A DNA stretch of 64,000 bases, from assembly GCA_018267135.1 (NCBI GenBank), contig JAFDZA010000014.1:612609-676608 (forward strand), given 5' to 3'. The number at the start of each line of letters is the position of its first letter. The stretch's first letter is position 1. The notes under the pieces are model-generated. The model ran no database searches and was not told where the DNA came from. It saw only the letters and a list, made by a program, of their open reading frames with translations. Positions 1 through 7,598 of this stretch are shown here, piece after piece. A program made the translations under genes and the position numbers. Source of the stretch: Bacteroidota bacterium (GTDB lineage: Bacteria; Bacteroidota; Bacteroidia; Cytophagales; Cyclobacteriaceae).

Positions 1-1
1 C

Positions 2-316
2 TTTCAATGGCAGAACAACCAGCTTCAGGCCGTGCAAGGGCCGATGAAAGCCATGGGGTATGTAATGCCGGTTATTTTTATGTTTGTGCTCAACTCCTTT
101 TCGGCCGGCTTAAACTTTTATTATTTCGTTTCCAACCTGATCACGTTTGCGCAGCAAGCGGTAATCAAACGCTTTGTAGATGAAAATAAAATTAAGGCTA
201 TCATGGACGAAAACCGGAAGAAGGCCGCGGCCGGGGTGGGTAAAAAATCAAAGTTTATGACAAAGATTGAAGAAGCGATGAAAGCCAGCGAAGCACAACG
301 CAAGACAAAGAAATAG
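2..316 (+). CDS. yidC: Membrane protein insertase YidC, C-terminal end (5' truncated)
   Basis: The window opens inside this gene; the frame is open from base 2, so the first in-window codons are the interior of a longer protein. The visible ~104 residues contain NNQLQAVQGPMKAMGYVMPV and FSAGLNFYYFVSNLITFAQQ, which match the last transmembrane helices of Bacteroidota YidC, followed by a Lys-rich cytoplasmic tail (KKSKF...RKTKK) typical of ribosome-binding YidC tails. YidC inserts and folds inner-membrane proteins with or without SecYEG. A GTG at 32 is not a real start. It is followed by a 134-bp gap with a weak inverted repeat (336-342 and 360-366) but no T tract, then parA. Confidence 0.93.
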   Translation, partial: FQWQNNQLQAVQGPMKAMGYVMPVIFMFVLNSFSAGLNFYYFVSNLITFAQQAVIKRFVDENKIKAIMDENRKKAAAGVGKKSKFMTKIEEAMKASEAQRKTKK

Positions 317-382
317 TTCTTCGGTATATAAGACCTTCAACAATTCTATGTGCATGCTCTGTTGAAAGTAAGTGGATAACAT

Positions 383-425
383 TGTTTCACGAACGTTCCA
401 CGATGGCCGATTAGCCCTATCTTTG
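383..425 (+). promoter_or_regulatory. parA promoter with two parS-like half-sites
   Basis: TATCTTTG at 418-425 matches the Bacteroidota -7 consensus TAnnTTTG and lies 25 bp before the parA ATG. Just upstream, TGTTTCACGA (383-392) and CGTTCCACGA (394-403) are near-identical direct repeats 11 bp apart. Each resembles the left half of the ParB site parS (TGTTYCACGTGRAACA), but neither is followed by the right half. Overlap with the -33 region suggests ParB or ParA autoregulation; that part is inference. Confidence 0.45.
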
Positions 426-450
426 TCATCACTATTTATAAATTAAGTTC

Positions 451-1224
451 ATGGGCAAAATCATTGCAATAGCAAACCAAAAAGGAGGCGTAGGCAAAAC
501 CACTTCGGCCATCAACCTGGCCGCCAGTTTGGCCGTATTGGAATACAAAACATTGCTGGTGGATGCCGACCCGCAAGCCAACTCTACATCGGGTTTGGGC
601 ATGAATCCCAAAGAAATTAAAAAAAGCATTTACGAATGCATGGTCGATGGCGTAAAACCATCGGAAGCAATTATTAAAAATGAACTGAAGTTTTTAGATG
701 TGCTCCCCTCGCACATAGACTTAGTAGGAGCTGAGGTAGAAATGGTAAACATTGAGCACCGCGAAGAAAAAATGCGCAACGCCTTGGCCGAGATAAAAGA
801 TCAGTATGATTTTATTTTGATTGACTGCTCGCCTTCGCTGGGGCTCATCACCATTAACTCGCTCACTGCAGCCGACTCGGTAATCATTCCGGTACAATGC
901 GAATATTTTGCCTTGGAAGGATTAGGCAAATTGCTGAACACCATTAAGATTATACAAACCCGGTTGAACCCGAAGCTGGAAATTGAAGGTATCCTGCTAA
1001 CGTTGTACGACTCGCGCACTTCGTTGGGCAACCAGGTGGTAGAAGAAGTGCGTACCCATTTTAAAAATATTGCTTTCCAGACCATCATCCCACGCAACGT
1101 AAAGCTGAGCGAATCGCCCAGTTTCGGTTTGCCGGTGATTGTGCACGATGCTGAAAGCAAGGGCGCCATCAGTTATCTGAATTTGGCACGTGAAGTATTG
1201 AACAAAAACGGAATGCACAAATGA
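451..1224 (+). CDS. parA: Chromosome partitioning ATPase ParA (Soj)
   Basis: A 257-residue ParA/MinD-superfamily ATPase. It starts MGKIIAIANQ and has the deviant Walker A KGGVGKTT at residues 11-18, the A' motif VDADPQ at ~37-42, and a Walker B-type strand FILIDCSP near 120-127. Length and lack of an N-terminal DNA-binding extension fit chromosomal Soj rather than type Ia plasmid ParA. It cycles between nucleoid-bound ATP dimers and monomers to move ParB-bound origins. The stop overlaps the parB start by 4 bp (ATGA), so the two are translationally coupled. Its location straight after yidC is unlike the gidB-parAB order of Firmicutes but is usual for Bacteroidota. Confidence 0.97.
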   Translation: MGKIIAIANQKGGVGKTTSAINLAASLAVLEYKTLLVDADPQANSTSGLGMNPKEIKKSIYECMVDGVKPSEAIIKNELKFLDVLPSHIDLVGAEVEMVNIEHREEKMRNALAEIKDQYDFILIDCSPSLGLITINSLTAADSVIIPVQCEYFALEGLGKLLNTIKIIQTRLNPKLEIEGILLTLYDSRTSLGNQVVEEVRTHFKNIAFQTIIPRNVKLSESPSFGLPVIVHDAESKGAISYLNLAREVLNKNGMHK

Positions 1225-2114
1225 GCCTCAAGAAAAAAGCATTGGGTCGCGGGCTAAGTGCCTTGCTTAGCGATTCGGAAGGAGAAAAATCGGAAGTGGA
1301 AGTAGTTAATCCCTCCCTATCGCCCGCCCACAGCAACCTGAACGAAATAGCCGTAAACGAAATTGAAACCAACCCGTTTCAACCACGCCAGCATTTCGAT
1401 CAGGAAGCCCTTAGCGAATTGGCTGAGTCCATTAAAGTGCACGGCATTATTCAACCCATTACGGTACGGAAGTTAGCCCCGAATCAATATCAACTCATTT
1501 CCGGAGAACGCAGGTTTCAGGCCTCCAAACTGGCCGGGCTAAAAATGCTGCCGGCCTACGTTCGTACCGCCAACGACCAGCAAATGCTGGAGATGGCGCT
1601 GATCGAGAATATACAGCGCGAGAATCTAAACCCCATCGAAATCTCGCTGAGTTATCAACGCCTCATATCTGAATGCAGCCTGAAACAAGAAGAATTGGGC
1701 GAGCGGGTGGGCAAAAACAGAACCACCGTAACCAATTACCTGCGGTTGTTAAAACTACCACCCGACATCCAAATTGCGCTGCGCGATAATAAAATTTCTA
1801 TGGGGCATGCACGTGCCATCATTAACGTAGAAAACCCGGATACACAGCTTTTCATCCTTAAAAAAATTATAGCCGAAGATCTTTCCGTGCGTGCTGTAGA
1901 ATCGCTTGCCCGCGATTTAGGATCCATCAAAAAAGAATCATTAGAAAAACCGGTCTCTAATGCCACCAAAGAGATACATCAATTGCAAAGTCGGTTATCT
2001 TCGCACTTTGGCACGAAAGTTACAGTGAAGAGTGACGGCAAAAAGGGCGATATCCGTATTCCCTTCTTATCGGTTGAAGATTTAAACAGGGTATTGGAAA
2101 TTTTAAAGATTTAA
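1221..2114 (+). CDS. parB: Chromosome partitioning protein ParB (Spo0J)
   Basis: A 297-residue ParB. The N terminus carries ALGRGLSALL (residues 7-16), the motif of ParB that engages ParA. The CTP-binding/clamp domain includes GERRFQ at 95-100 (family consensus GERRxR; here the last R is Q) and the NxxQPR-type motif FQPRQ at ~53-57. A central helix-turn-helix (~160-180, containing GKNRTTVTNYLRLLKLP) binds parS, and the C-terminal ~60 residues are the dimerisation domain. Start is fixed by the 4-bp overlap with parA. Parts of the mechanism (CTP-dependent sliding clamp) are family knowledge. Confidence 0.96.
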   Translation: MSLKKKALGRGLSALLSDSEGEKSEVEVVNPSLSPAHSNLNEIAVNEIETNPFQPRQHFDQEALSELAESIKVHGIIQPITVRKLAPNQYQLISGERRFQASKLAGLKMLPAYVRTANDQQMLEMALIENIQRENLNPIEISLSYQRLISECSLKQEELGERVGKNRTTVTNYLRLLKLPPDIQIALRDNKISMGHARAIINVENPDTQLFILKKIIAEDLSVRAVESLARDLGSIKKESLEKPVSNATKEIHQLQSRLSSHFGTKVTVKSDGKKGDIRIPFLSVEDLNRVLEILKI

Positions 2115-2115
2115 C

Positions 2116-2697
2116 ATGCGTGTAGCTATCTTTTCTTTGCTTCTCGGGTGGGTGGGCTACCCCTGCTTTGGGCAAGAGATAAAGAAAGACTCCGTAGTTC
2201 ATTCCGACTCCGTTTATATAAACCACGGCAAGAAAAAAATCAGCATGGATGCCTATGCCAAACGCTTCGATCCCCGGAAAGCATTATTCTATTCGGCCAT
2301 CCTGCCAGGGGCCGGCCAGGCCTACAATAAAAAATACTGGAAGATACCCCTGGTTTATGCCGGTCTGATTAGCCTGGTAGGAGTTGTAAAATATTATAAT
2401 GACGGAGAAGTGAAATACAAACAACAACTGTTTTACAATATAAATCACCCCAACATTACCTATAACCCCATAAGTGGAGCTACCACCGCTAACCTGCGCA
2501 CCGTAGTAGATTTTGCCCGCAGGCAACGCGATTACTTCGCCATTTTAACCGGCCTATTTTATATCTTACAAATTGTAGATGCCCATGTAGATGCCCATCT
2601 GAAAGAGTTCGACATAAACCCCAACATGCATGTGCGCATTGAGCCCAGCATGTTGCCCACCGGAACGGCCGGGCTGGCCTTCACTATACACTTTTAA
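2116..2697 (+). CDS. DUF5683 domain membrane protein
   Basis: 193 residues, one base after the parB stop, so almost certainly in the same transcript. An N-terminal signal peptide (about residues 1-19, ending near CFG-QE) is followed by the DUF5683 hallmark SAILPGAGQAYNKKYWKIP, and two hydrophobic segments (VYAGLISLVGVVKYY and YFAILTGLFYILQIVDA). This domain is found almost only in Bacteroidota, regularly between parB and dapB. Its function is not known; topology suggests an inner-membrane or periplasm-facing protein. A link to chromosome segregation rests only on gene position. Confidence 0.88.
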   Translation: MRVAIFSLLLGWVGYPCFGQEIKKDSVVHSDSVYINHGKKKISMDAYAKRFDPRKALFYSAILPGAGQAYNKKYWKIPLVYAGLISLVGVVKYYNDGEVKYKQQLFYNINHPNITYNPISGATTANLRTVVDFARRQRDYFAILTGLFYILQIVDAHVDAHLKEFDINPNMHVRIEPSMLPTGTAGLAFTIHF

Positions 2698-2788
2698 TAT
2701 TTCTTATAAAATAGCACAAACCACTTACAGCACCCTACATAAATAGGCCGGTCAATTTATAAATGATCTATCAAAAAGAAATAAACAG

Positions 2789-3493
2789 ATGAATATTCTC
2801 CTGATTGGCTACGGTAAAATGGGCAAGGCCATAGAAGCAATTGCTTTATCGCGCGGGCATGCTGTTTTTAAGGCAGACAACCCACAGGAGTTAAATCAAA
2901 TTACCCACCCGGTTGATGTAGCCATTGAATTTTCGCAACCCGATGCCGTGGTTGCCAACCTGCAATTTTGCTTTGAAAAAAAAATCCCGGTAGTGTGCGG
3001 CACCACCGGATGGCTGAACCGGAAAGAAGAAATGGAAACTTATTGCTTCCAAAAAGGAGGTGCCTTTTTTTATGCTTCCAACTACAGTTTAGGCGTAAAT
3101 CTTTTTTTTAAACTGAATGAATATTTAGCCCAACTGATGAATACCCAAAAAGGGTATGATGTTTCTCTAAATGAAACCCACCACACCCAAAAGAAAGATG
3201 CACCCAGCGGTACAGCCATTACGTTGGCCCAAGGCATTATTAAAAACTATCCACCCAAAAAAGAATGGGCATTAAATGAAACCACCAACCCCGATGCCCT
3301 CGTTATCAGGTCGTATAGAATAGATCCGGCTCCGGGTACCCATGAAGTAAGATACACCAGCACAATAGATGATTTGGAAATAAAACATACCGCCCACTCG
3401 CGCGAAGGCTTTGCCAGAGGAGCCCTGTTGGTAGCCGAATGGCTAGCCGGAAAAAAAGGTGTGTTCTCCATGGATGATTATTTAAAATTCTGA
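2789..3493 (+). CDS. dapB: 4-hydroxy-tetrahydrodipicolinate reductase DapB
   Basis: 234 residues, the short Bacteroidota form. The Rossmann motif GYGKMG is at residues 7-12 and the signature HHTQKKDAPSGTA at 131-143 carries the catalytic His/Lys region. CGTTGW (70-75) is the conserved loop around the nicotinamide site. DapB reduces 4-hydroxy-tetrahydrodipicolinate with NAD(P)H, feeding lysine and the meso-diaminopimelate of peptidoglycan. The gap to the preceding gene is 91 bp; lepB begins 49 bp downstream, so a dapB-lepB transcript is likely. Confidence 0.96.
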   Translation: MNILLIGYGKMGKAIEAIALSRGHAVFKADNPQELNQITHPVDVAIEFSQPDAVVANLQFCFEKKIPVVCGTTGWLNRKEEMETYCFQKGGAFFYASNYSLGVNLFFKLNEYLAQLMNTQKGYDVSLNETHHTQKKDAPSGTAITLAQGIIKNYPPKKEWALNETTNPDALVIRSYRIDPAPGTHEVRYTSTIDDLEIKHTAHSREGFARGALLVAEWLAGKKGVFSMDDYLKF

Positions 3494-3542
3494 GTTTGAC
3501 AATTTTTGGTTTTCTTTGCACCGCTCAAAAAATACAGATAAG

Positions 3543-4697
3543 ATGAATTGGAAATTCTGGGAGAAAAAAAAGGAAGAAAAGAAAAAATCTAAATCCTTGC
3601 TGCGCGAGTGGTGGGATGCCATCGTTTTTGCCGTAGTGGCCGCCACACTTATTCGCTGGTTAATAATGGAAGCCTATACTATTCCAACGCCTTCTATGGA
3701 AAACTCATTGCTGGTAGGCGATTTCCTTTTTGTCAGCAAATTCCATTACGGTACGCGTACTCCACGCACCCCTCTTCAGATTCCATTAACCCATCAAAAA
3801 ATATGGTTTACCAATATCCCTTCCTACCTCGACTGGGTACAACTCCCCTCCTTCCGCCTGCCCGGCTTTACCCATGTAAAACGGGGCGATGTGGTCGTCT
3901 TTAATGTTCCGGATATAGGACAAAATAATATGGATGAACCCGACCGCAGCAAATGGATACACTACCCGGTAGATTTAAAAACTAACTACATTAAACGCTG
4001 TGTAGCTGTAAGCGGAGATGTGGTAGAAGTAAAAGATGGCGATGTGTACATCAACGGAAGTGCGATGGAGAAACCACCCGGAATGAAAATGAGTTACCTC
4101 GTTACTTCGAAAGACCAGATTAACCCACGCAACCTGGAGAAGTTGGAACTAGACGAGGATGATTACCACCTTTACGGGCTACAAGACAATAACGAAGTAG
4201 CTTATAGTATGTTTCTTACCGAGAAAAAATTTCAGGAAGTAAAAGCCCTGCCTTACATTACATCCATAATACCTCAGTTAGAATCCAGAGGCATTGGCCG
4301 GGGCGATATTTTTCCGCAGTCTAAATACACAAAGTGGAATACCGATTTCTTTGGGCCGCTTACTATCCCCAAAGAAGGATGGACCATTCCGATCAACGAC
4401 TCAACTCTTTCAGTATATGGTTCTACCATCCGCGATTACGATCACAACAGCGATGTAAAAATCGACAGCGGGCGGTTAGTGATAGACGGGAAAGAACTGA
4501 AAGAATATACCTTTAAACAAAATTATTATTTCATGATGGGTGATAACCGGCATAATTCGCAAGACTCTCGCGTGTGGGGGTTTGTGCCGGAAGACCACAT
4601 CGTTGGTAAAGGGTTTTTTATCTGGCTTTCGCTTGATAAGTATGGCGATTTCCTGCACAAAATCAGGTGGAGCCGGTTTTTTAATTTGATCAGGTAA
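3543..4697 (+). CDS. lepB: Signal peptidase I LepB, long Bacteroidota form
   Basis: I take the ATG at 3543 (MNWKFWEKKK), giving 384 residues; the frame extends to 3516 but that would add a stretch overlapping promoter-like sequence (TTTCTTTG at 3511-3518). After a Lys-rich cytoplasmic start there is one transmembrane helix (~25-43), then the catalytic serine in IPTPSMENSLL (Ser51) and the general base lysine in YIKRCVAVSGD (Lys151). The final box GDNRHNSQDSRVWG sits near residue 345. A ~190-residue insertion between the lysine box and that final box makes it much longer than the ~250-320 residues usual in Gram-negatives; this is common in Bacteroidota. Cleaves signal peptides of Sec-exported proteins at the outer face of the inner membrane. 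Confidence 0.95.
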   Translation: MNWKFWEKKKEEKKKSKSLLREWWDAIVFAVVAATLIRWLIMEAYTIPTPSMENSLLVGDFLFVSKFHYGTRTPRTPLQIPLTHQKIWFTNIPSYLDWVQLPSFRLPGFTHVKRGDVVVFNVPDIGQNNMDEPDRSKWIHYPVDLKTNYIKRCVAVSGDVVEVKDGDVYINGSAMEKPPGMKMSYLVTSKDQINPRNLEKLELDEDDYHLYGLQDNNEVAYSMFLTEKKFQEVKALPYITSIIPQLESRGIGRGDIFPQSKYTKWNTDFFGPLTIPKEGWTIPINDSTLSVYGSTIRDYDHNSDVKIDSGRLVIDGKELKEYTFKQNYYFMMGDNRHNSQDSRVWGFVPEDHIVGKGFFIWLSLDKYGDFLHKIRWSRFFNLIR

Positions 4698-4716
4698 CCC
4701 ACGCAGTACTCAGAAC

Positions 4717-5388
4717 TTACCAATCAATTTCTTTCAGCCCGTGGCTTCGCAGGTACTCATTGGTTTTGCTGAAATGCCGGCAACCAAAAAAACCGCGGTC
4801 GGCCGAAAAGGGTGATGGATGCGCACTCGCCAGCACGAGGTGCTTCGTTCGATCTATCAGTTCCCCTTTCTTTTGAGCGTACGCACCCCACAGCAAAAAA
4901 ACAACATGGCTTTTTTCTGCCGATACTACTCGAATAGCCGCATCGGTAAACGCCTCCCACCCTTTTTTTTGATGCGATCCGGGCAAAGAAGCCCGAACCG
5001 TAAGTGTGGCATTGAGCAGCAGCACCCCTTGCCGGGCCCATCGGCTCAAATCGCCCGAGGACGGAATCGGTTTTCCTAAATCGCTGGCTATTTCTTTAAA
5101 GATGTTTACCAACGAAGGCGGCAACCTCGTACCCTGACGTACCGAAAAACACAACCCGTTTGCCTGGCCGGGGCCATGATAGGGATCTTGGCCAAGGATA
5201 ACTACCTTCACATCATCAAAAAGGCAGCTATCAAAAGCCTGAAAAATTTCTTTTCCCGGTGGGTAAACCGTTTGGGATTGATATTCCTGTTTAACATAAC
5301 TGGCCAGTTTGGAAAAATAATCTTTTTCAAACTCTGCCGCCAATTTTTGTTTCCAAGATTCGGTAATCTTTACATGCATGTTGTACAT
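4717..5388 (-). CDS. ung: Uracil-DNA glycosylase (family 1)
   Basis: 223 residues, convergent with lepB. The water-activating motif GQDPYHGPGQANGLCFSV has catalytic Asp68, and the second motif HPSPFSA carries His190. Both are intact, so the enzyme should remove uracil from DNA at the first step of base-excision repair. Two starts are possible: 5388 (MYNMHVK) or the ATG three codons later at 5379; conservation cannot be judged from one sequence. Divergent from apaG across a 55-bp gap. Confidence 0.96.
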   Translation of the reverse strand: MYNMHVKITESWKQKLAAEFEKDYFSKLASYVKQEYQSQTVYPPGKEIFQAFDSCLFDDVKVVILGQDPYHGPGQANGLCFSVRQGTRLPPSLVNIFKEIASDLGKPIPSSGDLSRWARQGVLLLNATLTVRASLPGSHQKKGWEAFTDAAIRVVSAEKSHVVFLLWGAYAQKKGELIDRTKHLVLASAHPSPFSADRGFFGCRHFSKTNEYLRSHGLKEIDW

Positions 5389-5430
5389 TTGATTGAATCA
5401 ACCTTCAATCCGAAAATTATAAAAATTTGA

Positions 5431-5438
5431 TATTTTTG
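5431..5438 (+). promoter_or_regulatory. Probable -7 promoter element for apaG
   Basis: TATTTTTG fits the Bacteroidota -7 consensus TAnnTTTG and lies 6 bp before the apaG ATG at 5444, which would give a nearly leaderless mRNA. No good -33 box is visible, which keeps confidence low. Confidence 0.35.
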
Positions 5439-5443
5439 AGTAG

Positions 5444-5830
5444 ATGATTGCCGAAGTAACCCAAGGAATAAAAGTAACCGTGGAAACAGAGTACCAACCT
5501 GCGTACTCTAATCCAACGCAATACCATCACGTTTTTACCTACCGCATCACCATTGAAAACCAGAGTGAGTTTACCATTCAATTGCTGCGCAGGCGATGGC
5601 TGATTATAGATGTCGGTTTTGAATCGCGCGAGGTGGAGGGCAAAGGCGTTGTAGGCCAGCAGCCCGTATTGGAGCCGGGGCAATCACATCAATATGTATC
5701 GGGGTGTAATTTAAAATCAGGTATCGGCAAAATGGGAGGCACCTATTTAATGGAACGCATCATGGATGGCACCCAGTTTTTTGTGGTTATCCCTGAGTTT
5801 ACCATGACCGAGCCCTTGCGTTTAAATTGA
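5444..5830 (+). CDS. apaG: ApaG domain protein (DUF525)
   Basis: 128 residues, the normal ApaG length. The single fibronectin-III-like fold is recognisable from YSNPTQYHHVFTYRITIENQS, the segment VQLLRRRWLI-like (here IQLLRRRWLIID), EGKGVVGQQPVLEPGQ and the C-terminal GTYLMERIMDG. ApaG is named for a link to Co2+/Mg2+ efflux phenotypes in Salmonella, but its biochemical role is unclear; in eukaryotes the domain binds proteins or polymers. It is followed 39 bp later by a methyltransferase gene. Confidence 0.93.
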   Translation: MIAEVTQGIKVTVETEYQPAYSNPTQYHHVFTYRITIENQSEFTIQLLRRRWLIIDVGFESREVEGKGVVGQQPVLEPGQSHQYVSGCNLKSGIGKMGGTYLMERIMDGTQFFVVIPEFTMTEPLRLN

Positions 5831-5869
5831 TTATTTTAAACCTACCCAATTTAACTTCCCTACCCCGCT

Positions 5870-6652
5870 GTGCTAACCTTCTTCCAGCTCAAGTCATTCA
5901 TTGCACACTGGCTCGATGCTGTGGACGATCACTCTATTCATTCTCCTTACTTTTTTGATTTTTATAATCGGGTCATAAACGGCCCAACGGAGCCATCGAA
6001 GTTTAACCCGATCGAGCAAACTCGGGCGCATTTGCTGGCCACTCATTCAATGATAACCGTACAAGATATGGGCGATTCATCGCCTTATTTTAAAAGTCAA
6101 CATCGGGCGATATCAAAAATTGCACAAACCAGTTTAAATTCTCCCAAGCAATGCGAATTACTCTTCCGAATTGCAACCCATGTGGGGGCAAAAAAAATAG
6201 TTGAGCTCGGTACTTCTATGGGCATCAGTTCATTATACCTTGCTCAGGTAAAAGACAGCACGGTAATTACCTTTGAAGGGAATCGCGAAATAGCACATAT
6301 TGCACGTACCAACTTCGATTATTTTAATCAACAAAATATACAGTTGATAGAAGGTAATCTAAACGAAACTCTGTTCAACTACCTACAAACTCCGGGCAAA
6401 ATTGATTTTGTATGGATGGATGCCAACCACCGCTACGAACCCACAATCCGGTACTTCAACTGGCTTACAAAAAGAATCTCCGATAAAGGAATAATAGTAG
6501 TGGATGATATTTACCGGTCTGAAGGAATGGCGAAAGCATGGAAAGAACTACGAAAGCATGATTTGGTGTATGCCAGTATGGACTTGTATCATTGCGGAAT
6601 TTTATTCTTCGATCTGAACTTAGGCAAACAACATTTCATCTGCCAATATTAA
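5870..6652 (+). CDS. Class I SAM-dependent methyltransferase
   Basis: 260 residues with a GTG start at 5870 (MLTFFQLKSFIAHWL); no in-frame ATG lies upstream. The SAM-binding motif I is KKIVELGTSMGISSLYLA (~105-122), followed by an acidic residue ending strand 2 (TFEGN) and FVWMDANHRYEP, in the arrangement of the O-methyltransferase-like Methyltransf_24 group. A VVDDI strand follows. The N-terminal ~90 residues are helical with no known motif. No membrane segment. Substrate cannot be assigned. Adjacent to apaG on the same strand. Confidence 0.8.
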   Translation: MLTFFQLKSFIAHWLDAVDDHSIHSPYFFDFYNRVINGPTEPSKFNPIEQTRAHLLATHSMITVQDMGDSSPYFKSQHRAISKIAQTSLNSPKQCELLFRIATHVGAKKIVELGTSMGISSLYLAQVKDSTVITFEGNREIAHIARTNFDYFNQQNIQLIEGNLNETLFNYLQTPGKIDFVWMDANHRYEPTIRYFNWLTKRISDKGIIVVDDIYRSEGMAKAWKELRKHDLVYASMDLYHCGILFFDLNLGKQHFICQY

Positions 6653-6657
6653 TCTCT

Positions 6658-6665
6658 TACCTTTG
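6658..6665 (+). promoter_or_regulatory. -7 promoter element for the coiled-coil protein gene
   Basis: TACCTTTG matches TAnnTTTG exactly; TTTC at 6634-6637 is a -33-like box with a 20-bp spacer. The start codon is at 6683, so the leader would be about 10 nt. Confidence 0.5.
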
Positions 6666-6682
6666 GTCTTTCAATTTTAATT

Positions 6683-7597
6683 ATGGCCGAGTTGCAGGAA
6701 AATACACCTACCAAAAGTTCAAAATCCACATTTCTTATCATTTTACTTTTGGTAATCATTGCCGTACAAAGTGTAAAAATTTATTTAGACTATCAGGAGA
6801 AAATACAAGTAAAAGAGCAATTGACCGACCGGGAAGAAGACCTCGCCACCACAATGCAGAAACTGACTGATATTCAAAAAGAATTAGATCAGAAAATTGC
6901 AGAAATACAAAAACTGGGGGGCGATGTGGAGGAACTTAAAAAAGCCAAAACCGAAGTAGAGTTAGAGCTGAAGCGCAACACCAGACGAAGCGCCAAAGCT
7001 TTGCAAGAACTTAAAGACAAAGTAGAAGGCTATGAAGAATTATTGAAGCTGAAAGATGAGGAGATGGATAAGTTAAAGCACGTTAATACCCAACTCTTCA
7101 GCGAAAATAAAAGCCTGAAAACAAAACAGAATAAACTGAGCGACTCTATTACCCGGCTCTCTAAAAACAAAGATGAGTTGGCCAGCAAAGTAGCTCTCGC
7201 CTCGCAATTGAAAGCTGAAAACATTGTCATTAGAGCCGTGAATAGCAAAGGCAAAGAGCGCAACTCCCCTTTCAAAAATAAACAACTTCAAAAACTGAAA
7301 GTAGAATTTAACCTGGCCGAAAACAAAGTAGCCGCAGTGGAAGGAAAAAAAATTATTATCCGGGTTACGGATGAAAACAATCAGGTAATTTTTGACCAGG
7401 CGAAAGGATCTGGCACGTTTGTGTTAAATGGGAAAGAAGAATTTTTTACAGCAGCCCAGGAAATCCTATTCGACAACACCCGGCAAAAACTGACTTTCTT
7501 CTATGAAAAAGGATCTGAGTACGCTTCCGGAAAATATACGATGGAAATTTTTGCCGATAATTATAAAATTGGCAGCAGTCAGTTTGATGTAAAGTAA
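6683..7597 (+). CDS. Membrane-anchored coiled-coil protein
   Basis: 304 residues. A short polar start is followed by one transmembrane helix (TFLIILLLVIIAVQSVKIYL, ~17-36), then ~150 residues of heptad-like Glu/Lys/Leu-rich coiled coil, and a C-terminal globular domain (~185-304) ending in beta-strand-rich sequence (KLTFFYEKGSEYASGKYTMEIFADN). Topology suggests an N-in inner-membrane protein with the coiled coil in the periplasm. I do not recognise the C-terminal domain with certainty. It ends one base before the end of the convergent gene. Confidence 0.75.
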   Translation: MAELQENTPTKSSKSTFLIILLLVIIAVQSVKIYLDYQEKIQVKEQLTDREEDLATTMQKLTDIQKELDQKIAEIQKLGGDVEELKKAKTEVELELKRNTRRSAKALQELKDKVEGYEELLKLKDEEMDKLKHVNTQLFSENKSLKTKQNKLSDSITRLSKNKDELASKVALASQLKAENIVIRAVNSKGKERNSPFKNKQLQKLKVEFNLAENKVAAVEGKKIIIRVTDENNQVIFDQAKGSGTFVLNGKEEFFTAAQEILFDNTRQKLTFFYEKGSEYASGKYTMEIFADNYKIGSSQFDVK

Positions 7598-7598
7598 C

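Noticed and set aside
383..402. A complete parS site
   Set aside because: Only left half-sites are present; the right half has no matches to GTGAAACA.
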